Assembly (NCBI GenBank): GCA_934193545.1
Contig: CAKPVL010000025.1
Location: forward strand, 1-20,044
Source: an uncultured Granulicatella sp.
Lineage (GTDB): Bacteria > Bacillota > Bacilli > Lactobacillales > Aerococcaceae
DNA length: 20,044 nt
Direction of reading: 5' to 3'
Below are positions 1-11,045 of the stretch, piece by piece. The position numbers and the translations under genes are program-made. The notes below the pieces were generated by a model that was not told where the DNA came from, searched no databases, and saw nothing but the letters and a program-made list of their open reading frames with translations. Positions within the stretch are counted from its first letter, which is position 1. Each line of letters opens with the position of its first letter.

Positions 1-1133
1 GCGATTAATTGAATCATTTCTGCTAAGCTTTCTGGCGTTAACTTCAAGTCTTTCAATTCTAATTTCTTGCTGTTCATGTGCGCTGAAATGTCACCCATTA
101 ACCAGTTTGACGCTTGTTTAGGATCAGCACCAGCCGCAACTGTTGCATCGAAGAAATCAGACATTTCTTTTGTTAATGTTAATACCATTGCATCGTATTC
201 TGGTAAGCCAAATTCGCTCACGTAACGTTCACGACGTTTGCTTGGCATTTCAGGAATTGACGCACGCACTTCTTCAATCCATTCATTTGAAATATGGAAG
301 TTTGGTAGGTCTGGTTCTGGGAAGTAACGGTAGTCACTTGAACCTTCTTTAACACGCATTAAGATGGTTTGACCAGTCGCATCATCAAAACGACGTGTTT
401 CTTGAAGGATTTCTCCTCCATTACGTAGGACGTTCGCTTGACGAACTTCTTCGAACGCTAACCCTTTACGCACATTGTTAAATGAGTTTAAGTTTTTCAA
501 CTCTGTTTTTGTACCGAATTTTTCTTGACCATAAGGACGAATTGAAATGTTCGCGTCACAACGCATTGAACCTTCTTCCATCTTCACGTCAGAAACACCT
601 GTAAACATGATGATTTGACGCAGTGCTTCAAGGTACGCATATGCTTCTTCAGGAGAACGCATATCTGCTTCTGATACAATCTCAATCAGTGGAGTTCCTT
701 GACGGTTTAAGTCCACATAAGAGAATCCGTCTGTTCCGTGCGTATTTTTACCCGCATCTTCTTCTAAGTGGACACGTTCAATACGAATACGTTTTGTTTG
801 TCCTTCTACTTCGATATCAATCCAGCCATCATGACCGATTGGGTAATCGAATTGAGAGATTTGGTACGCTTTTGGATTATCAGGGTAGAAATAGTTTTTA
901 CGGTCGAATTTTGTATCTTGAGAAATCGTACAGTTCAACGCAAGAGCTGCACGCATCCCGAATTCTAACGCGCGTTTATTCACGACAGGAAGTACCCCTG
1001 GATATCCCCAGTCAATCACGTTTGTATTTGTATTTGGTTCCGCACCGAAATGCGCTGGTGATGGAGAGAACATTTTTGAATCAGTTTTTAATTCAACGTG
1101 GCACTCTAAACCAATAATTGTTTCAAAGTTCAT
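1..1133 (-). CDS. gatB: Aspartyl/glutamyl-tRNA(Asn/Gln) amidotransferase subunit B, C-terminally cut by the window edge
   Basis: This is subunit B of the GatCAB complex, which binds mischarged Glu-tRNA(Gln) or Asp-tRNA(Asn), phosphorylates the amino acid with ATP and amidates it using ammonia from GatA. My translation from the ATG at 1133 begins [17 protein letters not shown], the typical GatB start. It continues with the conserved stretches [44 protein letters not shown] and [10 protein letters not shown]. About 377 codons are present. The family is usually near 475 residues, so the tail with the tRNA-binding YqeY-like domain lies beyond base 1. The start has an AAGGAGG site about seven bases upstream that overlaps the stop of gatA, so the two genes are probably translationally coupled. 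Identity is very secure. Confidence 0.97.
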   Translation of the reverse strand, partial: MNFETIIGLECHVELKTDSKMFSPSPAHFGAEPNTNTNVIDWGYPGVLPVVNKRALEFGMRAALALNCTISQDTKFDRKNYFYPDNPKAYQISQFDYPIGHDGWIDIEVEGQTKRIRIERVHLEEDAGKNTHGTDGFSYVDLNRQGTPLIEIVSEADMRSPEEAYAYLEALRQIIMFTGVSDVKMEEGSMRCDANISIRPYGQEKFGTKTELKNLNSFNNVRKGLAFEEVRQANVLRNGGEILQETRRFDDATGQTILMRVKEGSSDYRYFPEPDLPNFHISNEWIEEVRASIPEMPSKRRERYVSEFGLPEYDAMVLTLTKEMSDFFDATVAAGADPKQASNWLMGDISAHMNSKKLELKDLKLTPESLAEMIQLI

Positions 1134-1147
1134 GTGATTGTTCCTCC

Positions 1148-2605
1148 TTATAATTGTGGGCGGCGTAAGTAGTAATCATTTGCTTGTTCAAATGCATACG
1201 CTGCTTGGTAAATTGTTTTTTCTTGGAAGTAATTTCCGATTAATTGAATTCCGACTGGTAAGCCTTCGTTTGTGAAGCCAGCAGGAACTGAAATCGCTGG
1301 TAATCCAGCTAAGTTTACAGGAACTGTTAATAAGTCCGCCATGTACATTGCGATTGGGTCGTCACTGTGTGCGCCTAATCCGAATGCTGCAGAAGTTGTT
1401 ACAGGTCCTAAGATTAAATCGTAGTTTTCAAATACTTTTGCAAAGTCTTGTTTGATTAAAGTACGTACTTGACCAGCTTTCTTGAAGTAAGCATCGTAGT
1501 AACCAGAACTTAAGCTGAATGTTCCAAGCATGATACGACGTTTTACTTCCATTCCGAATCCTTCAGAACGGCTCTTCACGTATAAATCTTCTAATGTTTG
1601 TGCGTCTGTAGAACGGTGACCGTAACGGATTCCGTCGAAACGTTGTAAGTTAGAAGAAGCTTCAGATGAAGCGATGATATAGTACGCTGGAATACCGTAT
1701 TTAGAGTGAGGTAGGCTCACTTCTTCTACGATAGCACCCATTTCGCGGTATTGATCAGCCGCTTTTAATACAGCAGCTTGAACTTCTGGGTCCACACCTT
1801 CCGCAAAATATTCTTTTGGCAACGCGATACGCATGCCTTTAATGTCGCCTGTTAATCCTTTATGGTAAGCAGGCACTTCTTGTGGCACACTTGTTGAATC
1901 GCGGTGGTCATATCCAGAAATTGCGCTTAATACTAAGGCGTTATCTTGAACGGTACGTGTAAATGGTCCGATTTGGTCTAAGCTTGACGCAAAGGCAATC
2001 AAACCGTAACGAGAAATACGACCATATGTTGGTTTCATCCCAACAATCCCTGTGAAACTTGCAGGTTGGCGGATAGAACCACCTGTATCTGAACCTAGAG
2101 ATGCTAGCACTTCGCCAGAAGCAACTGCAGCAGCAGAACCACCTGAAGACCCACCAGGCACTTTTGTTAAGTCCCAAGGATTTTTTGTTTTCTTGAAGTA
2201 AGAAGTTTCCGTTGAACCACCCATGGCAAATTCGTCCATGTTTAATTTACCAACGTTAACCGCACCTTCAGCTTTTAATAATTCCATAACGTGCGCGTCG
2301 TAAATTGGGTTGAAGTCTTCTAACATACGGCTTGAAGCAGTTGTTAAAAGGTCGCGAGTCACGATATTGTCTTTAATCCCGATTGGAAGACCTTGAAGAG
2401 AAGCTTCTTCTCCGTAGCCTTTTTCGTCAGCAGCGGCAGCTTGTTTTAACGCTTCTTCTTCGTTTAATGTCACGAACGCTTCAACTTTAGGTTCTAAAGC
2501 ATGGATACGCTCGAATGTTTCTTTTGTTAATTCCACAGAAGTGAATTCTTTATTACGAAGACCTTCGTGAAGCTCAATTAATGTTTTGTTTTCAATAATA
2601 CTCAT
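1148..2605 (-). CDS. gatA: Aspartyl/glutamyl-tRNA(Asn/Gln) amidotransferase subunit A (amidase)
   Basis: GatA is the glutaminase/asparaginase subunit of GatCAB and supplies ammonia through a channel to GatB. The 485-residue protein has the full amidase-signature core. The catalytic Lys is K78 in GLPIGIKDN, the cis-Ser is S153 in [11 protein letters not shown], and the nucleophile is S177 in [10 protein letters not shown]. Length is normal for the family. Its ATG overlaps the TGA of gatC in an ATGA arrangement (2602-2605), and a GAGGAGGG ribosome site lies inside the end of gatC. This implies coupled translation and equal amounts of the subunits. Nothing in the sequence suggests damage. The complex is normally essential in Gram-positive bacteria that lack a dedicated glutaminyl-tRNA synthetase. 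Confidence 0.98.
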   Translation of the reverse strand: MSIIENKTLIELHEGLRNKEFTSVELTKETFERIHALEPKVEAFVTLNEEEALKQAAAADEKGYGEEASLQGLPIGIKDNIVTRDLLTTASSRMLEDFNPIYDAHVMELLKAEGAVNVGKLNMDEFAMGGSTETSYFKKTKNPWDLTKVPGGSSGGSAAAVASGEVLASLGSDTGGSIRQPASFTGIVGMKPTYGRISRYGLIAFASSLDQIGPFTRTVQDNALVLSAISGYDHRDSTSVPQEVPAYHKGLTGDIKGMRIALPKEYFAEGVDPEVQAAVLKAADQYREMGAIVEEVSLPHSKYGIPAYYIIASSEASSNLQRFDGIRYGHRSTDAQTLEDLYVKSRSEGFGMEVKRRIMLGTFSLSSGYYDAYFKKAGQVRTLIKQDFAKVFENYDLILGPVTTSAAFGLGAHSDDPIAMYMADLLTVPVNLAGLPAISVPAGFTNEGLPVGIQLIGNYFQEKTIYQAAYAFEQANDYYLRRPQL

Positions 2606-2910
2606 GCTTCACCCTCCTCATTTTCACCCATAATCGCAGGCACTTGAATAAATCCATCTTCGCTTGTTTTCACATTACGCATTAACAAGTCGCGGTCTGT
2701 TCCTTTTTCAGCAACGTCTTCACGCATCACATTTACTAATGGATATCCGTGAGTTGTGACAGGCACACCCGTTGTATCTACTTCGTTTAATTGTTCCACC
2801 ATATCAATGATATCGCTCATTTGTTCTGTAAAATGAAGGATTTCATTATCGGCAAAAGTTAGCTTTGCAAGTTTGGCAACGTGTCTAACTTCTTTTTCCT
2901 CAATGGCCAT
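2602..2910 (-). CDS. gatC: Aspartyl/glutamyl-tRNA(Asn/Gln) amidotransferase subunit C
   Basis: GatC is the small subunit that wraps around GatA and holds it to GatB. The 102-residue protein shows the family pattern: an N-terminal helix with [16 protein letters not shown], a middle [14 protein letters not shown] motif, and a C-terminal [18 protein letters not shown] segment that ends in an acidic tail. The start ATG at 2910 has a GAGG site eight bases upstream. It is the first gene of the gatCAB unit. The 65-base gap to camS is the largest gap between the block genes from pcrA onward and contains a promoter candidate. Identity is secure from sequence and gene order. Confidence 0.96.
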   Translation of the reverse strand: MAIEEKEVRHVAKLAKLTFADNEILHFTEQMSDIIDMVEQLNEVDTTGVPVTTHGYPLVNVMREDVAEKGTDRDLLMRNVKTSEDGFIQVPAIMGENEEGEA

Positions 2911-2944
2911 GTTTTTTCCTCGCTTTCAAAATCATTACTTTTCT

Positions 2945-2973
2945 ATTTTAAAAGGCACTTCTGCCTCCGTCAA
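2945..2973 (-). promoter_or_regulatory. SigA-type promoter candidate for gatCAB, with a hairpin in its spacer
   Basis: On the minus strand there is TTGACG (2968-2973), a spacer of exactly 17 bases and TAAAAT (2945-2950), placed just after the camS stop codon. The spacer contains a short inverted repeat, AGGCA/TGCCT (2953-2966), followed by a short T-rich run. This could act as a weak terminator for camS transcripts. The arrangement suggests that gatCAB can be transcribed independently of the pcrA-ligA-camS part. It is a motif match only. Confidence 0.55.
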
Positions 2974-2975
2974 TG

Positions 2976-4103
2976 TTAATCAAAGATATGGTATGTGAAG
3001 ACTCCTTGTGACATATCTTGTAATAAGAATGCCTCCACTCCATTAATCGAACTAATGCGAACTTCTACCGGTGTTGTCTTCGGTAAGTATTTATTCGCAA
3101 CGTCCGTTACGTGCTGTGCTAAAGCGATAATTTCTGATTCACCATAGAATTGCGTCATGATATTCACAACCATCTTCTTAGCTACATTATCTTGATACAT
3201 TACGCGAGCCGTTACCCCTGAGAGGTTCGGGAAGAAGTTTTGCACTTCTGTTCTGAAGTTTTCAAACGCTGTTGACTCTTCTGTCGCAGATTCGTTCACT
3301 AATGGAAGCACGACTACTTTTTGGTTCACGTTTGACCAGTTTGTAATCTCTGTCCCTTCTACTGAAGTTGCTTCAAGAACGTATACCCCGCCACCGATAT
3401 CATCTTTAGACGTTTGACGGAACACTCCGAACACGATTGGCACAGCCTTGAGTGCATCATTTTGGCGCAGTCTTGTTAGGATTGTGTTAGCGATGGCTTT
3501 GGCTTGTTCGATCATCGCTTCGTTTGAGATTTCTGTCTCAGCGTCTTTGCCATCGTTCGTGTAGTAATCCACGCTATTCATCGCAATCCCGATACTAATT
3601 CCACCTAATTCAAAGTTGTTTTCCGTTTGAATCATGTAATCTTGTTCAAGGATTTGCGCTAAATAAATTGGCGCACGTCCTGTTGGAGATGTATCTCCGT
3701 TATCAGCAGGGTTTAATCCATCTGGATTTTTATCACTCTTACGCGCAATCCATTTTGCAGTTGTTTCCGCATCGATGATTTGGCCTTCTCTAAAGAAGTA
3801 TTGGTTCGTTGGGAACACGCTTCTTGAAAGGTCAATCAATCCTGTTTCAAAGTTCTTTAAGTTGAACCCTGTGTTTAAGCTTAATGTCGCACCGCGGTTT
3901 TGGCTCACTTCGTATTTACCATTTGTGATCAGCGCGCGGTAAAAATTGTTTGATAATTGATTTGTTGTTGATTGTACTACTTTTGTATTGGAATCTTTAT
4001 TGGTATTCGTGCTAGGTTGATTCGCTCTTGTAACGTCTGCACAGGCAGCAAGCGAAATCACACTGGCTAATCCAAGTAATCCCAATCGTAATTTCTTTCT
4101 CAT
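2976..4103 (-). CDS. camS: CamS family sex-pheromone lipoprotein
   Basis: This is a secreted lipoprotein of the CamS family, named from staphylococcal and enterococcal proteins whose signal peptides are processed into conjugation pheromones. The function of the mature protein is not well known. The 375-residue product begins with MRKKLRLGLLGLASVISLAAC. This is a positively charged N-region, a hydrophobic core and a lipobox LAAC with the lipidated Cys at position 21. The mature part opens with a polar N/T/S-rich linker (about 22-55) and then the CamS domain. Typical stretches include NGLNPADNGD-like DGLNPADNGDTSP and an ending of FLLQDMSQGVFTYHIFD. It sits between ligA and gatC, as in many Bacilli. 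The seven residues before the Cys are SVISLAA, close to known cAM373-type peptides. The ribosome site AAAGGATG supports the start. Confidence 0.93.
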   Translation of the reverse strand: MRKKLRLGLLGLASVISLAACADVTRANQPSTNTNKDSNTKVVQSTTNQLSNNFYRALITNGKYEVSQNRGATLSLNTGFNLKNFETGLIDLSRSVFPTNQYFFREGQIIDAETTAKWIARKSDKNPDGLNPADNGDTSPTGRAPIYLAQILEQDYMIQTENNFELGGISIGIAMNSVDYYTNDGKDAETEISNEAMIEQAKAIANTILTRLRQNDALKAVPIVFGVFRQTSKDDIGGGVYVLEATSVEGTEITNWSNVNQKVVVLPLVNESATEESTAFENFRTEVQNFFPNLSGVTARVMYQDNVAKKMVVNIMTQFYGESEIIALAQHVTDVANKYLPKTTPVEVRISSINGVEAFLLQDMSQGVFTYHIFD

Positions 4104-4115
4104 GTGACATCCTTT

Positions 4116-6125
<2,010 letters not shown>

Positions 6126-8501
6126 CTATTCTTCGATTTTTTCGATTGGGGCAAAACTTGCAAGGAGTCGTTTAATGCCCATTCCTGCAAAGGCCACGTC
6201 TAACTCTTGACGGTCTCCTTCACCGGTAATACGGACAACGGTTCCTGTTCCCCATTTTTTATGCGACACTTTCATGCCCACAGTCCAGCCATCTGTTGAA
6301 GACGTGCTTGATGCTTGCGGCTTGTCTGCACGTTGAATACGCGCTGGTGTCGTTTGTTTCTTTTGTAAATAACCACCGCCACTAGACGATTGGTTGCTTG
6401 AGCGATAGCGGTCAAATAGTCCTCCGCCACCTGTTGATGACGTAGACTGAGAGGTGCTACGTGTGCCATAAGATGACGTTTGGCTACGCGTTCCATAAGA
6501 AGATTTCGAATCGTTCGTATAGAAACTGCTTGAGTAATACGAATCACTCACCGTTACGCCTTCTTTTTCTAATAAGCTGTCATCAATTTCTTGCATGAAT
6601 CGTGACTCACGATAGTTTTGTGTCTTCCCGTAAAGAAGTCGTGAATAAGCACGGGTCATAAAGAGTTTCTTCTCAGCACGGGTAATCCCTACATATGCCA
6701 AGCGACGTTCCTCTTCTTCGCCATCTTCTTGGAGTGATCGTCCTGATGGGAAAATCCCGTCTTCCATTCCGACAAGGAACACAACTGGGAATTCAAGCCC
6801 TTTTGCCGCGTGCAAGGTCATTAAAGTGATTTGAGAAGCGCTCGTTTCTTCTTCACTTTCCATATCCGTCACTAGTGACAAGTCTGTTAAGAATTGGACG
6901 AGCGGCGATTCTTCGGCCTCTCTATCGAGTCGTTGTTCTTCGAACTCTTTGGCTACAGAAAGGAACTCGCGCATGTTATCGATACGCGCATCGGCTTCCA
7001 TCGTACGCGCTTGTTCAAGGGCTGTAATATACCCTGATTTTGTCATCACTTCTTCGATTAGGTCCGTCAATGTGACAAACTCTTGCATCTTCGTTAAGTC
7101 GGCAATGAGTTGTGCAAAATCGGCTAATCCCTTACCTGCTTTCCCAGAAATGCCGTTCAACGGACTTCCAGCTGCTTCTAAAAGCGAGAAGCTATGCATT
7201 TCGGCAAAGAGAGCGAGTTTTTCGATACTCTTATCTCCGATACCGCGTTTTGGCGCATTCACCACACGTCTGAAACTAAAGTCATCCGTTGGGTTTACTA
7301 AGAGTCGTAAGTAAGCAAGAAGGTCTTTGATTTCCATGCGCTCATAGAAGCGTTGGCCTCCGACCATCTTGAATGGCATATTCGCCTTTAGTAAATCTTC
7401 TTCAAGAGTACGTGACTGTGCATTACTTCTGTAAAGCACCGCAAAATCGCTATAGTCATACCCGTCGAAGTTCACCATTTTTTGAATCGTGCTGATGACA
7501 TAACGAGATTCATCATATCCCGACTGTCCGCAGTAATACGTGATTTTCTCACCGGCTTCATTGTCGGTCCACAATTCTTTTGGCTTACGATTCACATTGT
7601 TTTCAATCACTTGGTTGGCTGCTTTTAAGATGGTCTTTGTCGAACGGTAATTTTGTTCCAACAAGACCACTTTAGCATCCGGATAATCTCGTTCAAATGA
7701 CAAGATGTTTTCCATATCCGCTCCACGCCATCCGTAAATACTTTGGTCGGCATCCCCTACAACACAGATGTTTTTGAATTTATCTGCAAGGAGCTTCACC
7801 AATAAGTATTGCGCGTGGTTCGTATCTTGATACTCATCCACATGGATATAGTGAAATTTTTGTTGGTAATAATCCAACACATCTTGATGTTCTTGGAATA
7901 ATTTCACGGTCAACATGATAAGGTCATCAAAGTCTACCGTCATATTTTTACGCATTTCTGCTTGATATTCTTTATAACATTTCGCATAAATTTGGCTCAC
8001 ATAGTCCAAATGGTTCTTCGCAAATGTTTCTGCATCTTCGAAATTATTTTTCGCATTACTGATAGTTGCTAAAGCCCCACGTGGCTCGTAGCGATCCGTA
8101 TCGATATCGAGCTTTTGCATAATTCGTTTCATCGCAGAAAGCTGGTCGCCTGAATCGATAATCGTAAACGACTTGGCTAAACCGATACGCTCACAGTCAC
8201 GACGAAGGATACGCACGCACATCGAGTGGAAAGTTGATACCCACATATCTTGTGCCTGTTCCCCGACAAGTGCCGCCACACGCTCTTTCATCTCGTTGGC
8301 CGCTTTATTCGTAAACGTAATCGCTAAAATATTCCACGGTTGTACCGCTTCTTCTGCCAAAATATAGGCCATACGGTGGGTTAACACACGCGTCTTCCCA
8401 CTCCCCGCGCCGGCCATGACTAGAAGTGGCCCTTGCGTATGCATGACCGCTTCTTTTTGGCGAGGGTTCATTCCCTTAATTAAATCACTCGAATTTTTCA
8501 C
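6126..8501 (-). CDS. pcrA: ATP-dependent DNA helicase PcrA (UvrD/Rep superfamily 1A)
   Basis: PcrA is a 3'-5' helicase for repair, rolling-circle plasmid replication and removal of RecA or RNA polymerase from DNA. The 791-residue protein contains Walker A AGAGSGKT (K36), TFHSMCVRILR, Walker B DEYQDTN (222-228), GDADQSIYGWRG (249-260), EQNYRS and the C-terminal helicase motifs TLHAAKGLEF and VGITRAEKKLF. Residues roughly 655-735 form a Ser/Thr/Gly/Tyr/Gln-rich linker with two SSYGTRS repeats. The last 55 residues (GWTVGMKVSHKKWGTGTV onward) form the Tudor-like domain that in PcrA contacts RNA polymerase. The start is GTG with AAAGGA seven bases upstream. It is followed directly by ligA, the usual partner gene. 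Confidence 0.97.
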   Translation of the reverse strand: MKNSSDLIKGMNPRQKEAVMHTQGPLLVMAGAGSGKTRVLTHRMAYILAEEAVQPWNILAITFTNKAANEMKERVAALVGEQAQDMWVSTFHSMCVRILRRDCERIGLAKSFTIIDSGDQLSAMKRIMQKLDIDTDRYEPRGALATISNAKNNFEDAETFAKNHLDYVSQIYAKCYKEYQAEMRKNMTVDFDDLIMLTVKLFQEHQDVLDYYQQKFHYIHVDEYQDTNHAQYLLVKLLADKFKNICVVGDADQSIYGWRGADMENILSFERDYPDAKVVLLEQNYRSTKTILKAANQVIENNVNRKPKELWTDNEAGEKITYYCGQSGYDESRYVISTIQKMVNFDGYDYSDFAVLYRSNAQSRTLEEDLLKANMPFKMVGGQRFYERMEIKDLLAYLRLLVNPTDDFSFRRVVNAPKRGIGDKSIEKLALFAEMHSFSLLEAAGSPLNGISGKAGKGLADFAQLIADLTKMQEFVTLTDLIEEVMTKSGYITALEQARTMEADARIDNMREFLSVAKEFEEQRLDREAEESPLVQFLTDLSLVTDMESEEETSASQITLMTLHAAKGLEFPVVFLVGMEDGIFPSGRSLQEDGEEEERRLAYVGITRAEKKLFMTRAYSRLLYGKTQNYRESRFMQEIDDSLLEKEGVTVSDSYYSSSFYTNDSKSSYGTRSQTSSYGTRSTSQSTSSTGGGGLFDRYRSSNQSSSGGGYLQKKQTTPARIQRADKPQASSTSSTDGWTVGMKVSHKKWGTGTVVRITGEGDRQELDVAFAGMGIKRLLASFAPIEKIEE

Positions 8502-8522
8502 AACTCTGTCCTTTCGTAAAGG

Positions 8523-9647
8523 TTATTGAACGTTGAAAAATAAGTCTGTCACTTCAATTTCTCTGAGTAAATCCACACTAGAAGCTCCGCGTAGTCGAAT
8601 CACACCAAGCACGTCAGTTGGGCGTTTTGGTGTTAATTGGAAGAACTCGAAGTCCCATTGCGGTTTCAATAACGTTAATAAACTTGCTTTTTCCATCATC
8701 GATTCGTAAATTGGCACGATGATCATTTCTTCTTTGATTTCTTTGTATTCAATTGGTAATCCTGTTGCCACGCGCACAAGAATTTCAGACATACTATGAC
8801 CTAAGAAGGCGCTGCTGAATTGTTGTTGCACGAGTGGTAATTGGTTAACCCCATCCACGTAGAAAATACCGTTATTTCCCATCTTCACTTGAATCGAAAG
8901 AATGGTCGTTCCAGATAAGTTATCCATAATCTTGAAGGCGATGCGTTTCAATTCTTGCACCCATTCCGGATTTAGTCGACGAGAGACGATACTGTATTTT
9001 AATTTACCCGTGATGTAGACATCTTCTGAAATCGGTAGTACTGTCACGCGGTCTTCGTAGTCACGCACGACGGTCACTGTAAAATGACGTTGCGCTGGAA
9101 CGAAGGCGGTTAACATACATGGGCCTTCTTCCAATTTTTCAAGAACGCGCTCTTCGAAATCTTCATCGTAGAGCTCTAACTTTTCTTCCACGCGATTCTT
9201 TACGAGGTTGCTTTCTAAGTAGGATGGAAGGCCGATGCTTTGCACTATCGATGGTAATTCGCCGACCGTTGTCACTAAGCTATATGGCGCAAGGTTAATC
9301 GCATGCGTGTCTAAGAATAATTTTTCAACCGTACGATTTTGCGAAATTTCTGCTAGTTCAAATGATTGATAATAGCGAGTTTTACTGCTGATTTCGTAAA
9401 GCACATCGACTGGTACTAAGTTTGTTAATAATAAAACCGTATCTACTTTTTCTGCGAAATCTAATAACGCCTCACGGTCTTTGTAAGAAGAGACGATTTC
9501 ATATTCAGCCATCGAAATAGCCGCTTCGTTCGATTGGTGGTAGCAGTACACAACGTACCCCATTTTTCTTGCTTCGCGAGCGATAGATGCGACTTGCTCA
9601 TCTCCACCGATAATTCCGATGATGGCTCCTGGTAATAACTGACTCAT
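8523..9647 (-). CDS. PurK-like ATP-grasp protein with degenerate active site
   Basis: The 374-residue product has the overall shape of N5-carboxyaminoimidazole ribonucleotide synthase (PurK). It starts with LLPGAIIGIIGGDEQVASIAREARKMGY, close to the PurK start. It has a central ATP-grasp-like part with CMLTAFVPAQRHFTVTVVRD and a later GLPI segment. Key features are missing. The GGYDGKGQ-type ATP loop is replaced by an acidic, Glu-rich stretch (about 144-165). The metal-binding NEIAPRPHNSGH motif is replaced by VDGVNQLPLVQQQF (264-277). The C-terminal GRKMGH motif is absent. No purine genes lie nearby. It may be a pseudoenzyme with a regulatory or structural role, possibly tied to the pcrA operon, 21 bases downstream. 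Start: ATG with AAAGGAGAGG. True CAIR synthase activity looks unlikely. Confidence 0.75.
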   Translation of the reverse strand: MSQLLPGAIIGIIGGDEQVASIAREARKMGYVVYCYHQSNEAAISMAEYEIVSSYKDREALLDFAEKVDTVLLLTNLVPVDVLYEISSKTRYYQSFELAEISQNRTVEKLFLDTHAINLAPYSLVTTVGELPSIVQSIGLPSYLESNLVKNRVEEKLELYDEDFEERVLEKLEEGPCMLTAFVPAQRHFTVTVVRDYEDRVTVLPISEDVYITGKLKYSIVSRRLNPEWVQELKRIAFKIMDNLSGTTILSIQVKMGNNGIFYVDGVNQLPLVQQQFSSAFLGHSMSEILVRVATGLPIEYKEIKEEMIIVPIYESMMEKASLLTLLKPQWDFEFFQLTPKRPTDVLGVIRLRGASSVDLLREIEVTDLFFNVQ

Positions 9648-9680
9648 TAATATCCTCTCCTTTACTGATCCGTTTAAACG

Positions 9681-10355
9681 TTATGAACTCTTTCGTACGG
9701 ACACGGTTGTTTCTTCTGTTGGTAATTGATCGTATTTATATAATTCATGCTCTTCAATCATTTGAATAAGCTTTTGCGCATATGTCGGGTCGGTCGCATA
9801 CCCTGCATCTTGCAAAGCCTGTGCCGCTTGCTTGTAGTTTCTAGCCCCAAGCACCTTGTGATAGAGCGTTGGGTCCCAGTCCACGCCGTACGCTAATAGT
9901 TGCGCATGGGCTTCAACTGATTCTGCCCAGCTTTCATACACGCGGAATCGTCCGTTAATCGTAATCCATGTATTGTTCACAAATTCTGCGGTTTCTAGGA
10001 CGACGTTTGGTTCAGCAGCAGACCCTTTCACGCCGTATAAATTATAATATTTACTTGCTAATAAACTCTCTCCCCAGTTCGATTCAAGAATCGCTTGCGC
10101 TAAACTTACGCTTGGCAACACGCCGTAGTCTTTATACGCTTGTTGCGCTGCTGGAATGAGCACTTTTAAAAATTCATCTTGTGTCACGTGTATTTCCTGT
10201 GGCTCGGATTTATGTTCAGATAACCATGTGATGGTCCCCGCCAAAAGAACGCTTGCTACAGCTACGATGAGAAGCCCCGTCAATTTCGATAATGACTTGA
10301 ACCACTCGACAAGATGAAAGACGAATTTATTTTTTCTTTTCTTTCTTTTCGCCAC
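9681..10355 (-). CDS. Membrane-anchored endo-beta-N-acetylglucosaminidase (peptidoglycan hydrolase)
   Basis: This is a glucosaminidase-family (GH73, PF01832-type) autolysin predicted to cut the glycan strand of peptidoglycan. The 224-residue protein has a strongly basic cytoplasmic N-terminus (KRKKRKNK) and one membrane helix at about 24-44. There is no clear cleavage site, so it is probably anchored with the catalytic domain outside. The catalytic core begins near residue 60. The proposed catalytic Glu is E91 in SLAQAILESNWGES, followed by SKYYNLYGVKG and the C-terminal YATDPTYAQKLIQMIE motif of this family. No wall-binding repeats are present, so it is a minimal form. The start is GTG with a modest GGTG site. 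The gene lies 33 bases before the PurK-like gene and may head the long operon. Confidence 0.88.
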   Translation of the reverse strand: MAKRKKRKNKFVFHLVEWFKSLSKLTGLLIVAVASVLLAGTITWLSEHKSEPQEIHVTQDEFLKVLIPAAQQAYKDYGVLPSVSLAQAILESNWGESLLASKYYNLYGVKGSAAEPNVVLETAEFVNNTWITINGRFRVYESWAESVEAHAQLLAYGVDWDPTLYHKVLGARNYKQAAQALQDAGYATDPTYAQKLIQMIEEHELYKYDQLPTEETTVSVRKSS

Positions 10356-10403
10356 AGTTTCACCACTTTCTTTATCTTTTCAATTTTATCATAAAATGGC
10401 CTA

Positions 10404-10442
10404 TAAAAAAATGGATACCCCCTTGTTTTCAAAGAGAGTATC
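10404..10442 (-). terminator. Rho-independent terminator downstream of the HTH regulator
   Basis: On the minus strand GATACTCTC...GGGGGTATC (10414-10442) pairs as a stem of about eleven pairs with two G-U wobbles and a small loop around AAAA. It is followed by CATTTTTTT. It lies 19 bases after the stop of the regulator gene and separates it from the glucosaminidase-pcrA operon. Confidence 0.75.
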
Positions 10443-10461
10443 GCATTCATTTTGCAAACTT

Positions 10462-11025
10462 CTATTCCTCTAAAGTAGATTCTGGAACAAACGCATTTTT
10501 GCTATATTCTAAATATTTTTGTTGCGCTTTTTCATCATGCATCCATTCAAGGAGCGCTTGTTTTTTCGTACCGATTTGTTTATGTGTAATTCCTACCACA
10601 CGAATCTCAATAATATCTTGGTAACTCCAATGACCGTATGTCGTAGCCACGCGTAAAATCGTCACGTTTTCCTTGAATTTACCCTTGCTGACAGCAGCCG
10701 TCTTCCAATCCACGCGGACATTTTCTTGACGAATCCAGCGACTCGCAATCGCCACCTTCAAGCGTAAATATTCAGCGACTGGGTCTGAAGCGACTTCCGG
10801 AAGCACATCGGCATTTCGAGCGACTTTATTCGCGAGCATCCACTCATAATCCGTAAACAGACGCGCGATTTTTTGCAGATTTTCTGCCTTCAATCCACGT
10901 TCCCCGTTCTTCCATCTCGTCCAACTTTGGCCACTAATCCCTAATTCTTCTGTATAAAATGCCTTTTCAGAGACATAACGTTCTCTAACGGCGTTCACTA
11001 CAATTAATACAAATGCTTCATGCAT
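10462..11025 (-). CDS. Helix-turn-helix regulator of unknown target
   Basis: I do not recognise a named family. The 187-residue protein (from the chosen ATG) has an N-terminal helical part with SEKAFYTEELGISGQSWTRWKNGERGLKAENLQKIARLF. This reads as an XRE-like helix-turn-helix in which ISGQSWTRWKNG would be the recognition region. The remaining 100 residues hold a mixed alpha/beta domain (DWKTAAVSKGKF, ILRVATTYGHWSYQDIIEIRVV) of unknown role. An in-frame TTG at 11046 and an ATG at 11031 exist. The TTG overlaps the -10 box, and an AGAGGTG site lies six bases before the ATG at 11025, so that start is preferred. It diverges from the exporter-like gene and has a palindrome in its own promoter, so autoregulation is likely. 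Confidence 0.7.
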   Translation of the reverse strand: MHEAFVLIVVNAVRERYVSEKAFYTEELGISGQSWTRWKNGERGLKAENLQKIARLFTDYEWMLANKVARNADVLPEVASDPVAEYLRLKVAIASRWIRQENVRVDWKTAAVSKGKFKENVTILRVATTYGHWSYQDIIEIRVVGITHKQIGTKKQALLEWMHDEKAQQKYLEYSKNAFVPESTLEE

Positions 11026-11045
11026 CTTCATCACCTCTTGAACCA

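Noticed and set aside
623..1117. 164-codon open frame on the plus strand opposite gatB
   Set aside because: It lies fully inside the highly conserved gatB coding region, has no ribosome site and no recognisable protein features.
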